From assembly GCA_036655355.1 (NCBI GenBank), contig JAVVQG010000005.1:124001-188000 (forward strand): a DNA stretch of 64,000 bases, given 5' to 3'. The translations under genes and the position numbers were made by a program. The notes beneath the pieces are model-generated. The model saw only the letters and a program-made list of their open reading frames with translations, ran no database searches and was not told the DNA's origin. Shown here piece after piece: positions 44,875 through 54,811 of the stretch (its first letter is position 1; every line of letters begins with the position of its first letter). This stretch comes from JAUNSR01 sp036655355. Its GTDB lineage: Bacteria > Bacteroidota > Bacteroidia > Bacteroidales > JAUNSR01.

Positions 44875-45759
44875 TTATTTAAGATTAAAATAATTCTCGA
44901 ACTCCGAAAGATTTATCTTATCGGTTATCTTACGAGCTATAAGGCATCTAGATTCTTTTATCGCTGGATAGTCTTCTTGCGTAAGAATGCGAGGAAAATC
45001 TGGACCTTTTTTCCAATCAATATATCTTAGTTGATTAGAAGTTGGAATATCAGAAGTATTATCCTCATATATCTTACACCGAAATTCCGAATTATATACT
45101 AACGTATGAAAGAATATTTCATCGCCACAGTGGCTCTCTTTAAAAGCTATTAGATAATTAGGATTGCTTATTATATAGTCCAAAATATATTTATTGCATT
45201 GTCCTGAAATTGTAAACCAGTTCCCACCTTTATACAAAGGAGGTAGCATATTAAAGTATGGATTCTTTTTCAAAAAAGGATTTCGGTGAAACCATGGTAT
45301 TTTATCACATAAAACAATAAAAGCAGAGAGACATATATTTCTATTCTTATCTGAATAATAATGGGGATACCGATATTTAAGTCTAACATTGATGTCTTGA
45401 GACTTCTTATCGGCATATATAAATTCTTTTCCTCTATTTATTTCTAGAAATTTGATAATAGAATCATTGTCCTGGATAGGCATGCATTCACCCGACATCA
45501 TAAAAACATAATCATACGGTCCGGCTGCATCTGCAGCTTTCAACAATTCGATATCTGCAATAATTTGATCAAACCCACCCCACCGAACGGCAATACGATT
45601 ATCCAGGAAAGTCACGTTATCTTTTATTGATATAAAATCTTCAAGAGAAACACGTTTATCCACATGTACTAGAATATCACCTATCTTTGATAGAATATTA
45701 ATGGATGTAACGAATGTGGCACTCATCTGATGGACCATATAACAGAAAGCTATTCTCAT
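44875..45759 (-). CDS. Branch-type beta-1,6-N-acetylglucosaminyltransferase-like protein (GT14)
   Basis: A 294-residue protein matching the core-2/I-branching (PF02485) family. The start MRIAFCYMVHQMSATFV, then ILVHVDKRVS and NRIAVRWGGFDQI, follow the family order. YDYVFMMSGECMPIQD gives the S-G-x-x-x-P-(I/L) donor-loop motif and GGNWFTISGQC the GSxW-like motif. In animals such enzymes add GlcNAc branches; in Bacteroidota clusters the donor may vary (GlcNAc or xylose). Its start overlaps the GT4 gene by 4 bases. It is relatively unusual for a capsule cluster. Confidence 0.85.
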   Translation of the reverse strand: MRIAFCYMVHQMSATFVTSINILSKIGDILVHVDKRVSLEDFISIKDNVTFLDNRIAVRWGGFDQIIADIELLKAADAAGPYDYVFMMSGECMPIQDNDSIIKFLEINRGKEFIYADKKSQDINVRLKYRYPHYYSDKNRNICLSAFIVLCDKIPWFHRNPFLKKNPYFNMLPPLYKGGNWFTISGQCNKYILDYIISNPNYLIAFKESHCGDEIFFHTLVYNSEFRCKIYEDNTSDIPTSNQLRYIDWKKGPDFPRILTQEDYPAIKESRCLIARKITDKINLSEFENYFNLK

Positions 45760-46853
45760 TTTAAAAGCTTTTGATAAAGACTAACGTAAGATTGGCATGT
45801 TTTATTAATACCAAACTCTTCTGATTTTAGCCGGCATTTATTAACGATTTCAGTCTTAAACTCTAAATTTTCCCTAAGCATACAGACTTTGTCTTTAAAG
45901 TCATATTCATCTCCCGGATTAAAAAGCAAACCTACCCCTTCAACCAATTCTTTCAACCCATTTACCCGACTTGCTATGAATGGTTTTCCCGAAGCCATTC
46001 CTTCAAGAGATGACAAGGATAAACCTTCATAATGAGAAGAGAGCGTGACTATATCAGCTGTTTTAAGTATTTGAGGAATATCGCTCCTTATTCCAAGAAA
46101 ATGCACGCGGGATTCTACGTTTTCCAATTGCACAAGCTTTTCTAATGATTCTCTCCGAACCCCGTCTCCCACTAACGCTAAATGCGTATCGGATGGAAGT
46201 AGTTTCATTGCACGTATTAAAGTATCTTGATCCTTCTGTTCTCGAAATCCGGCCACATTTACAATTAAAGATTCACAAGTTGGATCTTTAATCAATTTTT
46301 TCTTGTCATAAGGATGTGCTTGAGTTATTAGATCTAGATCTATCCCATTCTCAATTATAGGAAATCGAGAGACCTCTTGTTCTTTTAATAACACTATAAG
46401 AATAGCTTGAATTTCTTTCGAAATGCACACTACTTTATCGTATGTTTTATAGATTCTCTTATCTAGTGCCTTGAAGAATATCGATTCCCATCTTCGATTT
46501 GTGGTGTTGTGCTCAGTTGTTATGATGGGAATTTTCACTCGGGATAACCACTTTGCAATTATCGCCCAATATTGTGCAGGAAAGAGATGTACATGAATTA
46601 AATCATAGCATTTCAGAAAGGGCATTATTTTGAAAATAAGAAGCGGATTATACACAGAATATAACGGTCCCCGACTTAGTTTTATAACTTTTACGCCATT
46701 TCTATCCAAGTTCTGAAGATAATGAGATTCGAGTCCGTTAAGAACCAGAACGTCACAATCTATTCCCATACCATACATTCGAATTGCGATATCCGAGACT
46801 AGTTTTTCCGCACCCCCAATCCCTAAAGAAGTTATGATTTGTAAAACTTTCAT
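45756..46853 (-). CDS. Glycosyltransferase, GT4
   Basis: A 365-residue GT-B enzyme. The acceptor-side loop reads SLGIGGAEKLVSDIA at residues 9-23; the second domain has IVNVAGFREQKDQDTLI. The donor motif EGLSLSSLEGMASG has E-x7-E intact. It resembles the PglH/PglJ-like and capsular GT4 branch. Both ends overlap neighbours by 4 bases (ATGA), so it is in the middle of a translationally coupled chain of four genes. Confidence 0.88.
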   Translation of the reverse strand: MKVLQIITSLGIGGAEKLVSDIAIRMYGMGIDCDVLVLNGLESHYLQNLDRNGVKVIKLSRGPLYSVYNPLLIFKIMPFLKCYDLIHVHLFPAQYWAIIAKWLSRVKIPIITTEHNTTNRRWESIFFKALDKRIYKTYDKVVCISKEIQAILIVLLKEQEVSRFPIIENGIDLDLITQAHPYDKKKLIKDPTCESLIVNVAGFREQKDQDTLIRAMKLLPSDTHLALVGDGVRRESLEKLVQLENVESRVHFLGIRSDIPQILKTADIVTLSSHYEGLSLSSLEGMASGKPFIASRVNGLKELVEGVGLLFNPGDEYDFKDKVCMLRENLEFKTEIVNKCRLKSEEFGINKTCQSYVSLYQKLLK

Positions 46854-47725
46854 GATACATATTTGTCTTTTAAATGCATATAATAACCAAAAGGAAACAT
46901 GAAAAGACTATAGGGTGATATCTCTTTTAACAAACTTCCGATATCTCGTTTTGAACTAAATGCAAATCGCCAATAATTTATATAGGCCTTTAATTGTTCG
47001 GTTAATGGAATATCATAGGTGGACAACTCTTTATAATAAGAGAGACTGGCAACAGTATTCTCACATCTTAGTTTGATAATCTTTGCTGTCAAGCCATCGG
47101 GGAGATATTCGCATAAATAAATTGTTTCATTGAAATAGCGCATTTTATATTTTTGAGAGATGCGATTCCAAACTAGTGCTTCGGGACAGAAGAATTCTCC
47201 TTCAATCTCCGGAAATGTATATTCCTTTAAGACTTCCGTACGAAATATTTCTGCGCGGTCACCTTTAACTCTATACCTAGTACGATAAGATAACATATCC
47301 GTATCCAAAATGTGAGGGATCTTATCGGAAGAACTTCCGATAATACGACTATCAAAATAGGCTTTAAGTCCTACTACACCTGCAAATAAATGATGATCAG
47401 GGATCGTATTCCAATAATTATGAATGAGTTCTATTGCATTTCCACATAGGATATCATCGCTATCTACAATAAAACATAACTCACCTTTTGCTTCTTTCAC
47501 AGAACAGTTTATTGCTCTGTGTTTTCCTCCGTTATGTCTGTAAATACTTCGAATCGAGAACAGCCCTTCCATCATAAATTTTGAAACAACCTCTTGCGTA
47601 TTGTCCGTACTTCCATCATCCACAATAATCCACTCAAAGTTTTGATCACTCTGATTCAGCAAACTCTCGTATAAACGGGGAAGAAGATGTGCTCTATTAT
47701 ATGTAGCCGTCAGAATAGATATCAT
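46850..47725 (-). CDS. Glycosyltransferase, GT2
   Basis: A 291-residue GT-A enzyme from ATG 47725. A longer frame from 47779 would overlap the polymerase gene by 58 bases; the shorter start gives the ATGA overlap used by its neighbours and begins directly with MISILTATYNRAHLLPRLY. The nucleotide-binding strand reads EWIIVDDGSTDNTQE and the metal site is CFIVDSDDILCGNAI. It belongs to the chain 48900 to 44875. Confidence 0.88.
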   Translation of the reverse strand: MISILTATYNRAHLLPRLYESLLNQSDQNFEWIIVDDGSTDNTQEVVSKFMMEGLFSIRSIYRHNGGKHRAINCSVKEAKGELCFIVDSDDILCGNAIELIHNYWNTIPDHHLFAGVVGLKAYFDSRIIGSSSDKIPHILDTDMLSYRTRYRVKGDRAEIFRTEVLKEYTFPEIEGEFFCPEALVWNRISQKYKMRYFNETIYLCEYLPDGLTAKIIKLRCENTVASLSYYKELSTYDIPLTEQLKAYINYWRFAFSSKRDIGSLLKEISPYSLFMFPFGYYMHLKDKYVS

Positions 47726-48900
47726 TGTAACACTTCTGTTGGTTTTGCATATTTCATGGTATACTCTCGATCTCTCCAAATTGTGGGCCGCTTTGTTTCA
47801 CTCATATAAGTTTGATAAGGCATCATATCTCCGAAATCCCAAACTGTTAGTAGACGGAAGTGCAACGCCGAAAAATAAACGACTGTTCCGATTAACAGAG
47901 TTTGCCTCATCATGGGCTGATATCGGTATAAATAGGGAATTGCTGATATTACATAGATGATACCTATTAAGAAATACCAAACGAAGCGAATACCGGTAGC
48001 ATCTCTTAAGGTGAAGAAAGTCAGACAAACATACCCCAATGCAAGGTTAAAGAAGAGAGTACTTTCCTCTCCTTTATAGAATTTATTCCTATTGAAATAC
48101 AAAAAGGCACCTATTAATGTACTTTCTAATACATAAAAATAGTTGATACCTCCCACTCCTTTATTTGCGTAAAGTTGTGCCTTTTCAATATTCATGGTCT
48201 CGCCTACCCCTCCTAAAACAGAGCTAAAGAAAGGAGTTAATCCTAGAGCAAAACTTAAAATAATTGCGACACTTATAAGTCTCGAAGAGTATTGTTTTAA
48301 ACCAAGGAAATATACGGGAAAGAATAATAAGGCGCTATTGTGAACGATAGATGCTATAAAGACAAGAATGGAAAAACGAAGAATATCTCGTTTGAAAATG
48401 GCAGGGATAGCACTCCAAACTATTGCCATGGCTAACATTTGTCTGACATATACAAAACTCATGAGCATGAATTTGCACGAAAATATGAAGATGGCTAAGA
48501 AAACAAATGGCATAAATTTCTTGAAGGTCCGAAAGATCATAAAATAGGACAGTATGCTCAATATGAGAAAAAAGTGATATCTGCTGTCTGTGAACAATTT
48601 TATAAGACCACCTATTGCTATATAACCAGGCTCTAATATCTGCGGTAATGAAGGATCCTTACCAGATGCGACCAATAAAAAATGCTGAAAGGAAGTAATT
48701 GGAGGTGTTATATCGAATATCTCTCCATAAATATAGACATCATAGCCCCCTATCATATCACGAAGTCCTACAAATAGGGAAAGGAGTAAGGTCAGAAAAA
48801 GAATCAGCGATTTGCGAGTATCGATGTTCATTGAGTGAGACTGCATGTCTCGCATCGCAAATATCAGAATTATGAGAAATATGATTATGTATGGTAACAT
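47722..48900 (-). CDS. EpsG/Wzy-like polysaccharide polymerase
   Basis: A 392-residue integral membrane protein with ten or more hydrophobic helices. The loop after helix 2 is GLRDMIGGYDVYIYGEIF, fitting the R-D-x-x-G-x-D-x-x-x-Y signature, and FVYVRQMLAMAIVW is the conserved R-Q motif in the middle. It would polymerise repeat units at the periplasmic face. This is odd in a cluster that also has a Wzm/Wzt ABC exporter and no visible Wzx flippase. It opens the ATGA-coupled chain of four genes. Confidence 0.87.
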   Translation of the reverse strand: MLPYIIIFLIILIFAMRDMQSHSMNIDTRKSLILFLTLLLSLFVGLRDMIGGYDVYIYGEIFDITPPITSFQHFLLVASGKDPSLPQILEPGYIAIGGLIKLFTDSRYHFFLILSILSYFMIFRTFKKFMPFVFLAIFIFSCKFMLMSFVYVRQMLAMAIVWSAIPAIFKRDILRFSILVFIASIVHNSALLFFPVYFLGLKQYSSRLISVAIILSFALGLTPFFSSVLGGVGETMNIEKAQLYANKGVGGINYFYVLESTLIGAFLYFNRNKFYKGEESTLFFNLALGYVCLTFFTLRDATGIRFVWYFLIGIIYVISAIPYLYRYQPMMRQTLLIGTVVYFSALHFRLLTVWDFGDMMPYQTYMSETKRPTIWRDREYTMKYAKPTEVLQ

Positions 48901-48926
48901 AACTTTGATTTTGTATTAGAATAAAG

Positions 48927-49919
48927 TCATCCTCTTAATCTATTCATCTTGAGCATAAAAACATACATTATCTCTAAATTAAACAAAAACCACATACAAC
49001 GGTGCTTTATTGAGCCCGAATTGTAAAGATCAAGTGGGTAAAGGGAGAGATTTTTTGATTTTTCAAGTAAAGCAGTTGCTGCTTCAAATGGTATTTCCTT
49101 GTCACGGTATATGGAAAGCATCATATTAAACAAAACCATGTTTGCTCTTTCTTTCATGTATCTATTTATCCAAGGATGTTGTTTTTTAGTGCTCTTACCA
49201 AAACGCAGAAACGAATTGGCTATTGTTATTTCAGCATCTAATAAGTGGATCCGGTTATTTAATGAGATATTTTGAGTCTTCGATCCAGGACGCGTAAAAT
49301 AATAATAACCTATAAGAGGTATGTATTTAATACTATTTGCTAAACAAAAGACCTTTCCAGTAAATTCAACATCTTCTCTATAAGACTCCTTATTAAATAT
49401 GAAGTTGTTCTGTTTCAAAAAATCGCGTCTATAAATAGCATTGCAAGCTGAAGATGGAAAAATTCCATTTTTTAATACTTGCTCTCCTGTATATATTCTA
49501 CCCGGCTCTAAATTATAGGATACTGTTTTATCAAATTGTTTTTCTAAGTCTGCACCCAATGCCATTTGAAATAAAAAGATATCGGCTTGCATCTCTTTTA
49601 TCTCTTTCAATAAGAATTTTATGAAATTGGTTTCAATATAGTCATCACCGTCGACAAACCATAAATAGTCTCCTTGAGCCTCATTTATACCCCTATTCCT
49701 CGCGGCAGCTGCCCCTTGGTTCTTCTGTGAGACAACCTTTATCATCTGGTACTTATTTGCAAAGTCTTTCACTATCTCGAGACTGTTATCTATCGATCCG
49801 TCATCAATAATGATAATTTCATAAAAGTTATTATTAATATCAGGATTTAATAAACTCTTGATACAATTGTTTATGTAACCGGCTATGTTATATATGGGTA
49901 CAATAATGGATAAAAACAT
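48927..49919 (-). CDS. Glycosyltransferase, GT2
   Basis: A 330-residue GT-A enzyme. It starts MFLSIIVPIYNIAGYINNC and has EIIIIDDGSIDNSLEIV and AAAARNRGINEAQGDY, with the metal site WFVDGDDYIETNFI near residue 95. It is like other capsular GT2 enzymes in this cluster (43889, 42843) but clearly not a recent copy at the protein level. Gaps are 26 and 40 bases. Confidence 0.88.
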   Translation of the reverse strand: MFLSIIVPIYNIAGYINNCIKSLLNPDINNNFYEIIIIDDGSIDNSLEIVKDFANKYQMIKVVSQKNQGAAAARNRGINEAQGDYLWFVDGDDYIETNFIKFLLKEIKEMQADIFLFQMALGADLEKQFDKTVSYNLEPGRIYTGEQVLKNGIFPSSACNAIYRRDFLKQNNFIFNKESYREDVEFTGKVFCLANSIKYIPLIGYYYFTRPGSKTQNISLNNRIHLLDAEITIANSFLRFGKSTKKQHPWINRYMKERANMVLFNMMLSIYRDKEIPFEAATALLEKSKNLSLYPLDLYNSGSIKHRCMWFLFNLEIMYVFMLKMNRLRG

Positions 49920-49959
49920 AATAATATTGTATAATCAATTAATAATAATATTTTTCTTT

Positions 49960-50925
49960 TTACCAATAACATCCTCCCTCTACTAAATGCAAATTTTCAA
50001 GTTGATTGGATTTTAAAGGTCGACACCAATAGTCATTAAATAAATTAGAATACGGGAAAGTTCTACTATAAGAATCCTCCCATCGTCTTCCTCTTATGCC
50101 AAACAACAATTGTGTTGCCCCTCCTAGATGAATCGCTTTCTTTCCCATTCTTTTTATATGAGCAGCAAGAGGAAACCCATAAGCACCACACCCTAAGATA
50201 CATATATCAAAATTTAAATTTTCTAGTTCTGCTTTCATAAAATCCAAAGCCTCGAACCAATTATTATAGGGAGTTTTATTATTTGCAAGACTTTGAACAG
50301 GTCGATAAACCTGAAGATCAAATTCAGGTAACATTTTATCTGGAAATATTTTTTCTCTATTGGGATACTGCAATAGTATCGTTTCAACAAATGGATGTAT
50401 AATTAATACTTTTTTACCCTTCAGTTTCCAAGTCCAGGGAGTTGAGGAAAAAAAAGGTTCTAAATCTCCAAGAACTACCCTCTTTGCACTCTTTAATCTA
50501 TCTTTAAATACAACTTCTTCAGGAATCCAAGAACCCAAAATATCAACATCTAGCATGTCTTGAATCATCAGCTCATAGAACGCACCAATATATTCTTCTG
50601 TTACAGGAAAGAATCCTGCACCGAGCGCTAATCCCTTCAAACGTTCTTCATTCCACCACCATGCAGGTATTCTTTGTCGTATAAAATCCAAGATATCTCT
50701 TTTTCCATGTTTTACATTTAGATAATTTACCATCGATAACAATTCATTATCTCCAAATCTCGCAATCATACATGGATTATCAGATTCGAGATAAGATGAA
50801 ATTAATCTATTTGAATAATCCTTTTGGGAGCGTAATATTAATGATGGATATTGTTTTTTTTCTCCAAATAAAGTTTGATGCAATATTCTTAGGTGCATTA
50901 AGATAGAGTATAAGTTACTTTTCAT
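49960..50925 (-). CDS. Putative glycosyltransferase with ARFGDNE motif (GT-D-like)
   Basis: A 321-residue cytoplasmic protein. Near residue 55 it has CMIARFGDNELLSM, like the A-R-F-G-D-(G/N)-E loop of GT-D-fold (DUF1792-type) glucosyltransferases. Later parts show KKVLIIHPFVETI and FDICILGCGAYGFPLAAHIK, where a second Rossmann-like part ends near the catalytic groove. I am confident that it is a cluster-specific enzyme and only moderately sure of the GT-D label. Flanked by two GT2 genes. Confidence 0.62.
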   Translation of the reverse strand: MKSNLYSILMHLRILHQTLFGEKKQYPSLILRSQKDYSNRLISSYLESDNPCMIARFGDNELLSMVNYLNVKHGKRDILDFIRQRIPAWWWNEERLKGLALGAGFFPVTEEYIGAFYELMIQDMLDVDILGSWIPEEVVFKDRLKSAKRVVLGDLEPFFSSTPWTWKLKGKKVLIIHPFVETILLQYPNREKIFPDKMLPEFDLQVYRPVQSLANNKTPYNNWFEALDFMKAELENLNFDICILGCGAYGFPLAAHIKRMGKKAIHLGGATQLLFGIRGRRWEDSYSRTFPYSNLFNDYWCRPLKSNQLENLHLVEGGCYW

Positions 50926-50946
50926 ACGAATGAGGTTTATATTAAA

Positions 50947-51762
50947 TTATTTATTAAATAAATATTCTATTCTCCATAAGATAGCATTCATATAATGAAG
51001 TATTTTACTCGTAATTTTATTCTCCCATAACCTCCCATATTTATAGTTTATTTCAGCAAACCTATTATAATCCTCTTTTACACATTTACCAAAATTTGCT
51101 TCAATAAATGACTCTCTTTCTTTTTGTGCTAATTGATAATTAGAAGAGCTTATCCCTGATAAATCATATATAGCAATAAGTTGATTTACATATTTTACCT
51201 TACATTTATTTTTAATGATATTTTTAACAAACCAAGTCCAATCGGAACTAATTTTTAGAGATTCATCATAAAATTGATCTTTATAAAATTGATCTCGTAA
51301 AATGAATGCACTAACATGAAATAAAGTACCGGTATAAAAATCAAAAAGAGAAATTTGATCGGAAGCAAATCCCTTCGTTATTTTCCTGGATCTTCCTTTT
51401 TCTAAGATGACATTTCCATATATTATTTCAAATTCTTTTAGAAATGGTGATATGCGACTTAAAGAATTGGCATCGGTAAAATAATCTCCACTATTTAAAA
51501 AATAGCAATATTTTCCCTCTGCCAAATGAATTCCTTTATTCATAGCTTGATATATACCTTCATCTTTTTCTGATATCCATAAAGTTATAAAACGTTCATT
51601 TTCTTTAATAATTTCCTTACTAAGATCATTTGAATCACCATCAATAATAATTAATTCATAATCAATAAAATTTTGTTGTTTGATACTATTTATAGTCTTA
51701 CTAAGTCCTTTCTCATTGTTTAGGTTAATTGTGATTATGGATATTAAAGGGAAATTTTTCAT
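50947..51762 (-). CDS. Glycosyltransferase, GT2 (WcaA/WcaE-like)
   Basis: A 271-residue GT-A enzyme. ATG 51762 gives the family start MKNFPLISIITINLNNEKG; a longer frame from 51813 adds 17 residues with no fit. The motifs EKDEGIYQAMNKGI and YFLNSGDYF (in place of D-x-D, N-S-G-D) are those of the colanic-acid-like GT2 subgroup. It lies downstream of a 200-base gap holding a run of eight C on one strand and no clear promoter. Confidence 0.88.
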   Translation of the reverse strand: MKNFPLISIITINLNNEKGLSKTINSIKQQNFIDYELIIIDGDSNDLSKEIIKENERFITLWISEKDEGIYQAMNKGIHLAEGKYCYFLNSGDYFTDANSLSRISPFLKEFEIIYGNVILEKGRSRKITKGFASDQISLFDFYTGTLFHVSAFILRDQFYKDQFYDESLKISSDWTWFVKNIIKNKCKVKYVNQLIAIYDLSGISSSNYQLAQKERESFIEANFGKCVKEDYNRFAEINYKYGRLWENKITSKILHYMNAILWRIEYLFNK

Positions 51763-51962
51763 ATTTGAATTATTATGAGATATATTTTCCGGAAGATTTG
51801 AAAATATTATCAATAAGGGCGACTTTAATCTTTTATGAATTATTCAAATGAAACATTAATCAAAAAATTAGATCATTTGAGATATAGGAGCCTACTTTTT
51901 ATTAATAATTTGCTGTAGAAAAGACGACACCCCCCCACTGTTCTCAATTGGGCAGAATTTAT

Positions 51963-53081
51963 TTATAATTGAGATGAATGAACCTCTTTGTTAAAAAGGT
52001 CTATCCAAGTTTTCATTACATCATCAATTTTATACCGTTGAATATTAAATGACGCATTTCGCCCCATTTTTTTACGTAGTTCATCATCTTGAATCAGTTT
52101 GCAGATTCGATCTGTCAATAAGTCCATATCTAATGTAGGCACAACAAAACCATCTATTCCATCCTTTATTATTTCTGACGGTCCAGCTTCACAATCAACT
52201 GACACACATGGCACTCCACATTGCATAGCTTCAGATAAAACCAAGCCAAATCCTTCATAGCGAGAGGACATTACATAAATAGAAGATTTTAACAATACCT
52301 CTGAAACATTTTCTACGGGATCTTTCAGAAAAACTTGATCAGATAGATTATTTTGTTGAATTAATCTTCTATATTTCTCTTTTTCATCTCCTTTTCCATA
52401 AATATATAGCTGCCAATCCGGATGTTTCTTTGCTACTTTAATCCAAGCCGGGATGAGGAGGTCATATCCTTTTTGTGGATGAAAGCGCCCCAATGAAATA
52501 ACGATTTTATCCTCAAGATTTGAGCATTCTGATTTTAGATAAATAGGATTAGGTATAACATAGATTGGTTGACGAAGAATTTTTTCTCGTTTTTCACGAT
52601 CTCTTTGCGTTAGAGACACTAATGTGTAGAATGGATATTTAAAATTTAATCTACACCATTCTCGAAAAGAATAAATAGGTGAAATCCGATCTAAAAGAAC
52701 ACAATGAAATTCTAATATACGAGGAATCTTTCTCGTAAATAATATCACTGTTAATGGCTCAATATAATCTCGAACTGTTACTATCAAGTCTGGTTTAATC
52801 GATTTGATAACCGATATAAATTTATATCTAAATAGGATAAATCTTATTATTCTTCCTAATAATGGGATTTTTAAATATTGATCAAAATCATCTTTATACA
52901 ATGAATGCATAATTATCTCAGGATCATAGAAATAATCAGAAATAGCATTAGGCCTGTCGTCCATACATAAATTATGTACTTCGAAGCCTTTTGATATTAG
53001 ATAATTTTCCTTACAGGATGTAACTCGATTTATACCTCCAAATGCAAACCAATCTTGTATATATAGTATTTTCATGGTCAA
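51963..53081 (-). CDS. Glycosyltransferase, GT4
   Basis: A 372-residue GT-B enzyme (start at ATG 53081, or two codons later at 53075). The first domain has WFAFGGINRVTSC, the second opens VISLGRFHPQKGYDLLIPAW. The donor motif EGFGLVLSEAMQCG has intact E-x7-E. It resembles the galactosyl- or glucosyltransferase-like GT4 enzymes with SLGRFHPQKG. A gap of 52 bases separates it from the fusion gene upstream. Confidence 0.89.
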   Translation of the reverse strand: MTMKILYIQDWFAFGGINRVTSCKENYLISKGFEVHNLCMDDRPNAISDYFYDPEIIMHSLYKDDFDQYLKIPLLGRIIRFILFRYKFISVIKSIKPDLIVTVRDYIEPLTVILFTRKIPRILEFHCVLLDRISPIYSFREWCRLNFKYPFYTLVSLTQRDREKREKILRQPIYVIPNPIYLKSECSNLEDKIVISLGRFHPQKGYDLLIPAWIKVAKKHPDWQLYIYGKGDEKEKYRRLIQQNNLSDQVFLKDPVENVSEVLLKSSIYVMSSRYEGFGLVLSEAMQCGVPCVSVDCEAGPSEIIKDGIDGFVVPTLDMDLLTDRICKLIQDDELRKKMGRNASFNIQRYKIDDVMKTWIDLFNKEVHSSQL

Positions 53082-53133
53082 TTATTTAAGTAATATAAAC
53101 TCTTATTTTAAGTATTTGCACTTATTTTTAAAG

Positions 53134-54675
53134 TCATTCTTTCTCATGCTCCATTATAAATTGATCTATGTTAAAGAAATCTCTTTCGATGTCTTTTAGT
53201 TTTTCAGGATTATCATAATCCCACCATTTTATATTCAGTAGTTTTTCTATTTGATCTTGGTTGAAACGATACCTCGATACCTTACAAGGAACACCAAAAG
53301 AGATAGAATAAGGTGGTACATCTTTAGTCACTACGCTTCCCGCTCCAATAACTGCACCATCTCCAATTGTTGTTCCATCTAAAATTGTAACATTTGCTCC
53401 AATAAAAACATCATTGCCTATAAAAATAGGTTTTGTCTCTTCAATTTTATTTTTTTTTGCATACGTAAATCCTATCTGCTTTTTTGAGGAATAGAAAACA
53501 GGATGCGTACTAATTCCATCTAATGGATGAATCCCCCAACCACATAATAGATTAGGGCCAATCGAACAATACTTCCCAATGACTGTATTATTTATTGTTG
53601 AATTGTAAGAAATGTATGTATAGTCAGATATTACAGAATTTGTAATTCTACAATTATCAAAAACAACAGCATTTTTTGCAATATGAGATTTCCATAACAT
53701 TTTACCATTGTCTCGAAGTACTCTTATTTCGGGAACTCCAAAAGATATTACTTTAAAAATTATTCTTTTCAGAAATGTAACAGGAAATATCCTTTTCAGA
53801 TATTTGCAGATTACTTCCCTCATAGACAATTGTGGAACATAAAAATTTTTAATTATCTTTCCTCCGATCTCATTTTCTTCTATTGGAATTTTTTTTACTT
53901 CAACCGATTCACAAATCTGCCCCTGATATCTTTGCGAACATTCACAATGTATTCCTGTATTATCAAACCCTTCATTAACAACCATGGATTCATTCGGAAA
54001 TAAGGTGTAACCATTTTGAATTAAAAGGCTCGCATGCCATTTAACAAACCATGTATTTAATTCTCCTTCAACATTCGCTTTTAATTGTTTTTGTAATTCA
54101 TTATTACCGAACTTATTGAATCTGCCCCAATCTCCGTGCTGATCAAAATAATTATATAAATATTCAGCATCTGGATTAAAATGCATCCAGGCACGCTCCC
54201 ATGTACCCCAACCCCAACACAATGGAACATTATAAAAAAAGGTCTTTGGAAGCTTTTTCTTATGTGGATACATGTATCCAGCAATATGCATTACATTAGA
54301 ATCATCTTGATAGAAACTCAAAGCATCATTCATATATCTAAGAAATCCTTTTGAGGTAACTATATCATCTTCTAGGACAATCACTTTACCATATTTATTA
54401 ACAATTTCGGTCACACCATCAATAATGGAGTTAGCTAACCCCTTATTAATTATTGATTCTCTTATAATGACTTCTTTACACCATTGTTTGGAATGAATTA
54501 TTGTTCGAACTTGTTCTATCTTTTCTAATTGGTCCGGAGTTATATGACTCTTTGGTCCGTCTGAAAATATAAACAAAATAGATTCCTCTGCTAAATAATT
54601 ATGTTGCAACGCATTCAAAGTCCTTTCGGTATGAAATGGGCGATTGTAAACGAATAAGACAATTGGTGCTAACAT
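53134..54675 (-). CDS. Fusion protein: glycosyltransferase plus CatB-type O-acetyltransferase
   Basis: A 513-residue two-domain protein. Residues 1-300 form a GT-A domain of the GT2/GNT-like kind (PIVLFVYNRPFHTERTL at the start, VIVLEDDIVTSKGFLRYMN with the E-D-D metal site, CWGWGTWERAW). Residues from about 330 are a left-handed beta-helix (IGKYCSIGPN, FIGANVTILDGTTIGDGAVIGAG) ending in the W-W-x-Y tail of CatB/Vat-type acetyltransferases; the catalytic His is probably in WGIHPLDG. One chain could add a sugar and then O-acetylate it. The gene is in frame without a break, so it is a true fusion. Confidence 0.88.
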   Translation of the reverse strand: MLAPIVLFVYNRPFHTERTLNALQHNYLAEESILFIFSDGPKSHITPDQLEKIEQVRTIIHSKQWCKEVIIRESIINKGLANSIIDGVTEIVNKYGKVIVLEDDIVTSKGFLRYMNDALSFYQDDSNVMHIAGYMYPHKKKLPKTFFYNVPLCWGWGTWERAWMHFNPDAEYLYNYFDQHGDWGRFNKFGNNELQKQLKANVEGELNTWFVKWHASLLIQNGYTLFPNESMVVNEGFDNTGIHCECSQRYQGQICESVEVKKIPIEENEIGGKIIKNFYVPQLSMREVICKYLKRIFPVTFLKRIIFKVISFGVPEIRVLRDNGKMLWKSHIAKNAVVFDNCRITNSVISDYTYISYNSTINNTVIGKYCSIGPNLLCGWGIHPLDGISTHPVFYSSKKQIGFTYAKKNKIEETKPIFIGNDVFIGANVTILDGTTIGDGAVIGAGSVVTKDVPPYSISFGVPCKVSRYRFNQDQIEKLLNIKWWDYDNPEKLKDIERDFFNIDQFIMEHEKE

Positions 54676-54717
54676 CGTTGTTAATAATTTGATTGATAAA
54701 TCCAGTTTATTTTGTAT

Positions 54718-54807
54718 TCATTGATGTAGAAACGATTTAAACAAACCTAAGCCAAAAGCCTTCTTTTCCATGAGACTAATCAGATAATAAAAAAGACGAT
54801 TCCCCAT
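54718..54807 (-). CDS. Very short frame, possible remnant (29 codons)
   Basis: Within the 136-base gap before the fusion gene, ATG 54807 begins a 29-codon frame (MGNRLFYYLISLMEKK...) that stops at 54718. Its composition is like the start of a cluster membrane or glycosyltransferase gene, but there is no match I can name. It could be the remains of a deleted gene or chance. Confidence 0.22.
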   Translation of the reverse strand: MGNRLFYYLISLMEKKAFGLGLFKSFLHQ

Positions 54808-54811
54808 GTAT

